Assembly (NCBI GenBank): GCA_964586145.1
Contig: CAZPHH010000114.1
Location: 1 to 13,261, forward strand
Length of the DNA stretch: 13,261 bases
DNA from: JAFGJQ01 sp964586145
GTDB taxonomy: Bacteria > Planctomycetota > Phycisphaerae > UBA1845
Direction: 5' to 3'
A model generated the notes under the pieces. The model was not told the DNA's origin. It ran no database searches and saw nothing but the letters and a program-made list of their open reading frames with translations. Shown here in pieces: positions 1 to 4,192 of this stretch; the stretch's first letter is position 1, and the number at the start of each line of letters is the position of its first letter. A program made the position numbers and the translations under genes.

Positions 1-154
1 GTAAAAGGACTTATGAATTTGTCCTCATTTTCGCCTCGTTAGCTTCATGCCATTCATTCCTGACCCCTTTGTCCCTGGGAGCATCATCTGTGGCCACTGA
101 CGAGCGCTGACCGAACTACCTGATTGAATCTTCCGCGGAACGTGGCGAGCTACC

Positions 155-667
155 ATGAACAGACGCAACACTAGAACCCTGAAAATCGTAGGAACTGTCG
201 TGGGTGTTCTTCTGGCTTGGGTGATCCTGATACAAAGACTGTGCGTCATACACCGCTGTCCAGATTGCGGCAGCGAGTGGCATTGCATCGAGTACCGATT
301 TGCTGGGTTCTGCGTCCATGAGTCATGCGATGAACTTCTGTCGATGCCAAGCCGCATTGCCCATGATCTGGGTGCTCCATGCAGTCACGCCAACTTGGTC
401 ACTTACACGGTGAAGAGGTATTGGGGACTTCTGATCTGCTGGCACTGGTCTCATCGTGGTATCGTAAGTGTGAAGCCCGAGGACTGCGGGTACACCGACG
501 CGATGCAGTCCTGGGTCCGTGTTGAAGCGATCAAGAATCCGGCTCTGGCCGAGGAGTTTCGTCAACGTGTTCTGCAGGATAAGGACCTAGAGTACTTGAA
601 ATCGTTGTACAGACGCATGATGGCAGACATCGAGTCCGGCGAAGACGGAAAAACGGGACATCACTGA
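155..667 (+). CDS. Small membrane-anchored hypothetical protein (170 aa)
   Basis: I do not recognise the family. The protein starts with a short basic stretch (MNRRNTRTLK) followed by one hydrophobic segment at about residues 11-28 (VGTVVGVLLAWVILI), so it looks like a single-pass membrane or signal-anchor protein. Just after the membrane segment is a CPDC motif (about residues 35-38). With other cysteines nearby (CIEY, CVHESC) it could bind metal or form disulfides. The C-terminal third is helical and charged. The ATG has only a weak upstream GGCGAG as ribosome site. Base composition looks clearly less GC-rich than the genes downstream and codons are more mixed at the third position, which suggests a recently acquired or relaxed gene. 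The stop TGA lies inside a repeated element (655-676), so the native C-terminus may be longer and lost; the last residues GKTGHH come from repeat DNA. That it is a real ORF is moderately sure; its function is unknown. Confidence 0.55.
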   Translation: MNRRNTRTLKIVGTVVGVLLAWVILIQRLCVIHRCPDCGSEWHCIEYRFAGFCVHESCDELLSMPSRIAHDLGAPCSHANLVTYTVKRYWGLLICWHWSHRGIVSVKPEDCGYTDAMQSWVRVEAIKNPALAEEFRQRVLQDKDLEYLKSLYRRMMADIESGEDGKTGHH

Positions 668-676
668 TATTCGCGG
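655..676 (+). repeat. GGGACATC repeat, copy 1
   Basis: The copy begins GGGACATCACTGATATTCG and supplies the stop codon of the ORF at 155-667 (TGA at 665-667). A near-identical copy lies 41 bases downstream and a shortened copy at 1570. Dispersed GGGAC/GTCCC-type motifs resemble REP-like elements mobilised by RAYT transposases in other bacteria, but no transposase is present, so that link is an inference. Confidence 0.6.
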
Positions 677-695
677 TGGAAAGGGAACGGGAAAG

Positions 696-716
696 GGGAC
701 ATCACTCATATGCGGG
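696..716 (+). repeat. GGGACATC repeat, copy 2
   Basis: GGGACATCACTCATATGCGG is a direct repeat of the element at 655-676; the spacer between the two is a purine-rich stretch (TGGAAAGGGAACGGGAAA plus G). The first ten bases are identical in both copies and the rest differs by a few substitutions and one missing base. Confidence 0.6.
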
Positions 717-871
717 CGAAGAACAAGGGAGTCTCTGCAGAGGCGTGCACCGCGACAAGAGGATTCGGAACGATTCGACGAGGCACCGGACCGAGGAGTC
801 GCCGGCAAATACTGCAAGGAATGCCCAATGCCGTATAAGGCATGTCAAAACGCCGAGCCTCATCGGAATCC

Positions 872-889
872 TGGTCCGCGAGGCGGACC
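872..889 (+). repeat. Perfect hairpin with 16-bp sequence shared with 2107-2122
   Basis: GGTCCGC (873-879) pairs with GCGGACC (883-889) around a GAG loop. The 16-mer TGGTCCGCGAGGCGGA at 872-887 recurs exactly at 2107-2122, where the right arm diverges. Both copies are followed a few bases later by TAC. This suggests a dispersed intergenic hairpin element rather than a gene-specific regulator. Confidence 0.55.
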
Positions 890-1031
890 CTACGCGGGTG
901 GCGTCTGCCCCTGGTCCCTGGGGCCCGCGATCCCTCGGCACTGCCTGCGCCCTCAAGATATCAACCCGTCGGCCGGTGAACGGCCCCGGAAACCCCCGTC
1001 CGCACCTCGCGGCCGGACAGGAGAACAGACG

Positions 1032-1580
1032 ATGACGACGAACACGAAGCCCCAGACGATTGCCTGCACGGCTATTCTGTGCCTGTGCGCCGCCGGCGTT
1101 CTGGCCGGGCCGTTTACGAACGGCAGTTTTGAGGATCCGAGCGGGCCTCTCACCGGATGGCAGGTGAGCGGGGCGTACGCCGCGGTGGATCCGGGAGGGG
1201 ATCCCCCCACCCAGCATGCGATTCGGCTGGTCGAGGACGACTCGGGCGGCCTGAGCCGTGTCTACCAGGTCTTCGACTTCCCGAATCCGTCGCAGACGCT
1301 GGCGTTTCGGTATCGGCTGGCCCATACGTTCGAACCGCGGACCGGCTTCGTGCCGCCGGACAGCTTCACGGCGTTCCTGGTGACGAATTCGACGTTGGAG
1401 CGGGTGCCCGGAATCCTCGGTGAGACGGATGAGCCGACGTTTTCGAGCGGCTTCTTCTACACGGACAGCGATGGCATCTTCCGCTTTGACAGCGATCACG
1501 TCACGGTGGCCGGGCCGGATGGGAGCGGGATGTACGGGGTTCTGCTGGACCTGGGCAGTGGTGCTAAATGGGACATCTGA
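1032..1580 (+). CDS. Exported PEP-CTERM-type protein, apparently truncated at the C-terminus (182 aa)
   Basis: The protein is secreted by Sec. A signal peptide spans about residues 1-26, with a hydrophobic core (IACTAILCLCAAGVL) and a likely cleavage after VLA. The mature part starts GPFTNGSFEDPSGPLTGWQV, the typical opening of exported beta-sandwich proteins of the choice-of-anchor or PEP-CTERM kind common in Planctomycetota. The start at 1032 is set by AGGAGA seven bases upstream and by the signal peptide; the frame is open further upstream but encodes nothing credible. The normal fold would continue after VLLDLGSG (to about residue 177) with more strands, a NV-type strand and a C-terminal PEP anchor. 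Instead the frame runs into AKWDI and stops inside repeat copy 3 (1570-1587). No remainder of the gene is visible downstream. I infer a 3' truncation, so the product is probably unanchored or non-functional. The ligand is unknown. Confidence 0.7.
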   Translation: MTTNTKPQTIACTAILCLCAAGVLAGPFTNGSFEDPSGPLTGWQVSGAYAAVDPGGDPPTQHAIRLVEDDSGGLSRVYQVFDFPNPSQTLAFRYRLAHTFEPRTGFVPPDSFTAFLVTNSTLERVPGILGETDEPTFSSGFFYTDSDGIFRFDSDHVTVAGPDGSGMYGVLLDLGSGAKWDI

Positions 1581-1587
1581 TATTGCG
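1570..1587 (+). repeat. GGGACATC repeat, copy 3 (shortened)
   Basis: GGGACATCTGATATTGCG matches copy 1 apart from a missing AC and one missing base. The TGA inside it (1578-1580) ends the exported-protein ORF, just as the TGA of copy 1 ends the ORF at 155-667, though in a different reading frame. It lies at the point where the exported protein stops resembling its family. Confidence 0.5.
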
Positions 1588-1704
1588 ATTGTTGCGAGCA
1601 GGCGGATGGAGTTCGAGGAGGAGGAGGCAGGGTGCGCGGGTGCCATGGGGTGTCGCCCCGGTTGGGGCTAATGTCGTCCGGGGCGCGGGGTTCCAGCGGC
1701 TTAC

Positions 1705-1722
1705 GTCCCGGCGCGCCGGGAC
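1705..1722. repeat. 18-bp perfect palindrome
   Basis: GTCCCGGCGCGCCGGGAC is its own reverse complement over all 18 bases. It is one unit of the hairpin mosaic and could be a protein-binding site or a mobile palindromic element. No neighbouring gene suggests a specific regulator. Confidence 0.65.
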
Positions 1723-1733
1723 TACACCCTTAC

Positions 1734-1799
1734 GCCTCTTCGAGGCTTCGGAGACCGGCTGGTCTCCGCAGGCGACTCGCCGCGGCGAGAAAGCCGGTC
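1734..1799 (+). repeat. Cluster of nested hairpins
   Basis: GCCTC/GAGGC with a TTC loop (1734-1746) is followed by CGGAGACC/GGTCTCCG with loop GGCT (1749-1768) and then a 14-base palindrome CTCGCCGCGGCGAG (1776-1789). GACCGGCT (1753-1760) can also pair with AGCCGGTC (1792-1799), giving an alternative longer-range fold. This is a cruciform-prone or structured-RNA segment. Confidence 0.5.
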
Positions 1800-1853
1800 C
1801 CATACCGAAGACTGAACGAGTGGTGCTGCGTGGGAAGTCGGCGATCCGCTCCT

Positions 1854-1879
1854 CTGCCCCTGCCGGGGCAGGTTTTTTT
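1854..1879 (+). terminator. Intrinsic-terminator-like hairpin with T7 tract
   Basis: CTGCCCC (1854-1860) pairs perfectly with GGGGCAG (1865-1871) around a TGCC loop, followed after one G by seven Ts (1873-1879). This fits a Rho-independent terminator on the plus strand. It could end transcripts that run through the truncated gene at 1032-1580. It is flanked by direct repeats of TCGGCGATCC (1838-1847 and 1888-1897), so it may instead be one more unit of the hairpin mosaic. Confidence 0.5.
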
Positions 1880-1895
1880 GGGGGGGATCGGCGAT

Positions 1896-1924
1896 CCACG
1901 GGCTGCGCTGCGCTACGCCCGTGG
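1896..1924 (+). repeat. 8-bp-stem hairpin
   Basis: CCACGGGC (1896-1903) pairs with GCCCGTGG (1917-1924) across a 13-base loop. It is part of the hairpin mosaic. Confidence 0.5.
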
Positions 1925-1934
1925 CCACAGTCCG

Positions 1935-1953
1935 CCGCCCCCGTTGGGGGCGG
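1935..1953 (+). repeat. 8-bp-stem hairpin
   Basis: CCGCCCCC (1935-1942) pairs with GGGGGCGG (1946-1953) around GTT. It is followed by TGAACCGAGTGGAAGTCGGC, a degenerate copy of sequence near 1813-1842 (GGAAGTCGGC is shared exactly at 1833-1842 and 1966-1975), so part of the mosaic is duplicated. Confidence 0.5.
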
Positions 1954-2045
1954 AATGAACCGAGTGGAAGTCGGCTGACGGGGAGACTGTTGAGAAAAGA
2001 GAAGGAGGGATCGGGCACGCCTGCCTGAAGATAGCGGCACTGGCC

Positions 2046-2063
2046 GGTCGGCTGAAGCCGACC
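2046..2063 (+). repeat. 7-bp-stem hairpin with TGAA loop
   Basis: GGTCGGC (2046-2052) and GCCGACC (2057-2063) flank a TGAA loop. The same loop closes an unrelated stem at 2233-2250, which suggests a shared element design rather than chance. Confidence 0.5.
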
Positions 2064-2106
2064 ACAAGTCAGAGGCAAGAAACAGGAGACCCTAAACTGG
2101 AACCGA

Positions 2107-2157
2107 TGGTCCGCGAGGCGGAGCGTACACGGCTGCGGCGGGGAAGGGCCGTGTACG
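2107..2157 (+). repeat. Copy of 872-887 repeat followed by 10-bp-stem hairpin
   Basis: TGGTCCGCGAGGCGGA (2107-2122) is an exact copy of 872-887. It is followed directly by CGTACACGGC (2124-2133), which pairs perfectly with GCCGTGTACG (2148-2157). Confidence 0.5.
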
Positions 2158-2232
2158 GGCCTGAACACGAGACGGGAAACTCATCCTGTCCCTACGGGAC
2201 GGAAAGAAGATATGGGGCGCTGGGCGGCGACA

Positions 2233-2250
2233 CCGGCCTTGAAAGGCCGG
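2233..2250 (+). repeat. 7-bp-stem hairpin with TGAA loop
   Basis: CCGGCCT (2233-2239) and AGGCCGG (2244-2250) flank a TGAA loop (2240-2243). A smaller hairpin, GTCCC-TAC-GGGAC, lies just upstream (2188-2200). Confidence 0.5.
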
Positions 2251-2315
2251 GCTATCCTCGCGCTGGCCTTCGGCCGCTGCCTCTGCGTTTTTGGTCGCCG
2301 CAGGCGGATCACTTC

Positions 2316-2347
2316 GTCCCTCTGTCCCTGAGTCCCTTCGTCCCTGT
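2316..2347. repeat. 8-bp tandem repeat, GTCCCTNN x4
   Basis: GTCCCT occurs at 2316, 2324, 2332 and 2340, exactly every 8 bases, with the two spacer bases varying (CT, GA, TC, GT). On the minus strand this reads AGGGAC every 8 bases. No gene overlaps it convincingly. The constant hexamer with variable dinucleotide argues against simple slippage of a pure repeat. Confidence 0.7.
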
Positions 2348-2482
2348 GCTCCGCGTTCTTGCGTTTCTCTCTCGGGACTGACAGCCGCTGACAATCCCGG
2401 ACAGTTCGGTTCGCAAACGGTGGTCTCTCGTGGCCCTGCGGCGCACACCGGCTGCGGATGTCTTCCATTCCGGACCCCCGTT

Positions 2483-2488
2483 TATACT
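2483..2488 (+). promoter_or_regulatory. Putative -10 box (TATACT) for the zinc-ribbon/SPFH operon
   Basis: TATACT lies 61 bases before the ATG at 2550 and would give a leader of roughly 55 bases. No good -35 is seen 16-18 bases upstream. The same TTATACT precedes the fucosidase gene at 4154-4160, which makes it more credible. Confidence 0.4.
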
Positions 2489-2549
2489 GGCACGGCGCCG
2501 CCGGCAGGGTACACTTGCGCTGGAAGGCACAAGATCGAGGCCAGCATCC

Positions 2550-3020
2550 ATGAAGCAGAAGTGTCCACGATGCCTGTTGACCAACGTGGCGGCCGCGCGG
2601 TTCTGTGCCCGCTGCGGGCTGTCGCTGACGCCCGGCGAGGCCGGACAGTTGCAGGCCGGGCGGATCCGGCACCCCCGGCCCCAGTCCCCGCCGGAGGGCT
2701 TTGCGCCGTGCCTGGAGGCCGAGCACCTGTTCTTCCGCTGGGGCCCGCCGTCCGGCGACACGTTCCTGCTGGGCACGGAGGGCATCGCGGTTTCGCTGTT
2801 CAACGGGGCGTACCCGCTCCAGAAGGTCATGGTCCTGGTCCGGGGCAGGGATGATTCCGGCTGGGTCCGGTTCTCCGTGTCGCTGAGCGTGGAGGACCTG
2901 CCCACGGGCCGGGTGGTTCGGGTGGACGTGCCCTCGTACGAGCTGCCGGACGAAATCGCCCGGCCGGTGGCCGCCCTGGAGGTGGCCCTGGTCTCGGCCG
3001 AGTTCCGTCCGGGCGAGTAA
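2550..3020 (+). CDS. Zinc-ribbon protein, predicted partner of the SPFH protein (156 aa)
   Basis: The N-terminus is a zinc ribbon with two CxxC knuckles, CPRC at residues 5-8 and CARC at 19-22, followed by GLSL; this is a typical double-zinc-ribbon form. A Pro-rich linker (about 35-50) leads to a domain of about 100 residues with alternating hydrophobic strands (FLLGTEGIAVSLF, VMVLVRGRDDSGWVRFSVSL, ALEVALVSAEF) that looks like a small beta-sandwich. There is no signal peptide or membrane segment, so it is probably cytoplasmic. The ATG at 2550 is chosen because GAGG lies nine bases upstream and the ribbon starts at residue 5; the frame is open upstream. It is 40 bases ahead of the SPFH gene on the same strand, so the two are probably co-transcribed and may work together at the membrane. 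Exact function is unknown; the zinc ribbon is seen, the partnership inferred. Confidence 0.75.
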   Translation: MKQKCPRCLLTNVAAARFCARCGLSLTPGEAGQLQAGRIRHPRPQSPPEGFAPCLEAEHLFFRWGPPSGDTFLLGTEGIAVSLFNGAYPLQKVMVLVRGRDDSGWVRFSVSLSVEDLPTGRVVRVDVPSYELPDEIARPVAALEVALVSAEFRPGE

Positions 3021-3030
3021 GAGGTTCAGG

Positions 3031-3045
3031 CCGCCGCGTCGGCGG
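3031..3045 (+). promoter_or_regulatory. Intercistronic hairpin before the SPFH gene
   Basis: CCGCCG (3031-3036) pairs with CGGCGG (3040-3045) around CGT, directly before the Shine-Dalgarno AAGGAG (3047-3052). It could stabilise or process the downstream mRNA, allowing more SPFH than zinc-ribbon protein. There is no T-tract, so it is not a terminator. Confidence 0.35.
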
Positions 3046-3060
3046 AAAGGAGAAGCAAAC

Positions 3061-4008
3061 ATGGTACCCGTCGTGATCTTCGTCGCTGTGGTCGGGTTTT
3101 TCCTGTTGATACTGCTTTTCAGCGGGCTGTTCAAGGTGAGCCAGCAGACGCACGCCGTCGTCGAGCGGTTCGGCAAGTTCCACCGCATCGCAGGCCCCGG
3201 GCTGAACTTCAAGGTGCCCATTTTCGACCAGGTGGCCGGCCGGATCACGCACCGCGTGCGCGAGCAGGAGGTGAAGGTCGAAAGCAAGACGCACGACGAC
3301 GTGTTCGTGGATCTGCTCATCGCGGTCCAGTTCTACGTGCAGGAGACCGACGACGCGGTGCTGGCCGCGTACTACAAGCTGACCAACCCGCTCCAGCAGA
3401 TCAGTTCGTACGTGTTTGACACCGTGCGGGCCCTGGTGCCGGAGATGTGCGTGGACAACGTCTTCTCCGAGAAGGAGAAGATCGCGGCCGCCGTCAAGGA
3501 ACGCCTCCAGGACACCATGCAGCAGTTCGGCTACACCATCATTCAGGCCCTGGTGAACGACATTCAGCCGGACGCCAAGGTGAAGGCCGCCATGAACCAG
3601 GTAAACGCGTCCGCCCGCCTGAAGGAGGCCGCCAAGAACGAGGCGGAGGCCAGGAAGATTCGCGTGATCGCCGAGGCGGAGGCGGAAGCCCGGGCCAAAG
3701 AGTTGCAGGGCGTGGGCATCGCCCGGCAGCGCTTGGCCATTGCCAACGGCCTCAAAGAGTCGGTGGGGGCCTGCGCCGAGGCCGGCATCTCACCGGAAGA
3801 GGCCACCAAGATGGTGCTGCTCACCCAGCATTACGACACGGTGACCGCCGTGGGCGCTCACGCGAAGTCCACCATCATGCTGATTCCCTACACCCCGGAC
3901 GGCATGAACCAGGTGGGCGAGCAGATCACCGCTGCCCTGCTGACCGCCGCCGAGGCCCAGAAGCGGACCGTGCCGCCCAAGCCCGGCGCGGCAGACGCAT
4001 CGGCGTAG
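3061..4008 (+). CDS. SPFH (band 7) membrane scaffold protein, HIR-like (315 aa)
   Basis: This is a stomatin/prohibitin/flotillin-type protein that oligomerises on the membrane and organises microdomains. A single N-terminal membrane segment spans about residues 2-23. The SPFH domain runs from about 26 (SQQTHAVVERFGKFHRIAGP) to about 180, and a coiled coil rich in Ala, Glu, Lys and Arg follows at about 183-222. The C-terminal part (GIARQRLAIANGLKESV, then MVLLTQHYDTVTAVGAHAKS and IPYTPDG at about 251-281) matches, from memory, the pattern of plant hypersensitive-induced-reaction (HIR) proteins and their bacterial relatives better than YbbK/QmcA or HflK/C. Length is near that of the family (about 290-320). 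Start: AAGGAG eight bases upstream. It follows the zinc-ribbon gene. No NfeD partner is nearby, which also argues against the YbbK type. The cargo or controlled protease is unknown. Confidence 0.9.
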   Translation: MVPVVIFVAVVGFFLLILLFSGLFKVSQQTHAVVERFGKFHRIAGPGLNFKVPIFDQVAGRITHRVREQEVKVESKTHDDVFVDLLIAVQFYVQETDDAVLAAYYKLTNPLQQISSYVFDTVRALVPEMCVDNVFSEKEKIAAAVKERLQDTMQQFGYTIIQALVNDIQPDAKVKAAMNQVNASARLKEAAKNEAEARKIRVIAEAEAEARAKELQGVGIARQRLAIANGLKESVGACAEAGISPEEATKMVLLTQHYDTVTAVGAHAKSTIMLIPYTPDGMNQVGEQITAALLTAAEAQKRTVPPKPGAADASA

Positions 4009-4154
4009 GGCCGGTTGCCGGCGCCTCAACGGACGGATTCCGGAGCGCCGATGCTCGGCCCGTCGAGCCGCGGCATCGTGACACGGACTTCCAGCCACGC
4101 ACGCGGGCCGGGACCAACGATACCTTCCGCTGTCGGCTGGTCGCGATTCGGCGT

Positions 4155-4160
4155 TATACT
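4155..4160 (+). promoter_or_regulatory. Putative -10 box (TATACT) for the fucosidase gene
   Basis: TATACT ends 32 bases before the ATG at 4193, giving a leader of about 25 bases that contains AGGAGG. The -35 region (TGTCGG at 4131-4136, 18-base spacer) is weak. The 184-base gap after the SPFH gene otherwise holds only a small GCCGG/CCGGC hairpin just after the SPFH stop. Confidence 0.45.
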
Positions 4161-4192
4161 CCCCGGTTCGGAGCCGGTGTGAGGAGGTCGTC

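Larger units (their letters stand above)
668..1031. other. Intergenic region with degraded and repeat DNA
   Basis: No credible gene is seen in these 364 bases. Open frames run through it (for example the upstream extension of the frame used at 1032) but their translations are arginine- and proline-rich and lack any domain signal. The segment contains repeat copy 2 (696-716) and a perfect hairpin at 873-889 whose 5' part recurs at 2107. GC content rises sharply from left to right across it. A good Shine-Dalgarno, AGGAGA at 1019-1024, marks the start of the next gene. Confidence 0.6.
1581..2549. other. Gene-free mosaic of short hairpins
   Basis: These 969 bases hold no believable gene: ORFs on both strands are low-complexity and rich in Arg, Pro, Gly and Ser. 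Instead there is a dense series of short, perfectly paired inverted repeats with 3-17-base loops or no loop: 1655-1668, 1705-1722, 1734-1746, 1749-1768, 1776-1789, 1854-1871, 1896-1924, 1935-1953, 2046-2063, 2124-2157, 2188-2200, 2233-2250 and 2265-2275. Stem sequences differ from one to the next, but loop motifs (TGAA twice) and GTCCC/GGGAC arms recur. An 8-bp tandem repeat follows at 2316-2347. After about 2400 the DNA looks like an ordinary promoter region for the gene at 2550. It may be a graveyard or landing zone for small palindromic elements. Confidence 0.6.

Noticed and set aside
1..154. AGGAC/GTCCT inverted repeat at 6-25 as a possible REP end
   Set aside because: Only five paired bases with a 10-base loop; too weak to call although the GGAC/GTCC core fits the repeats further on.
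702..1646. 314-codon minus-strand frame opposite the exported protein
   Set aside because: Arg-rich shadow; the plus strand has a signal peptide and a strong ribosome site.
2181..3320. 379-codon minus-strand frame across the zinc-ribbon and SPFH genes
   Set aside because: It is antisense to two well-supported genes and crosses the repeat field; composition is shadow-like.
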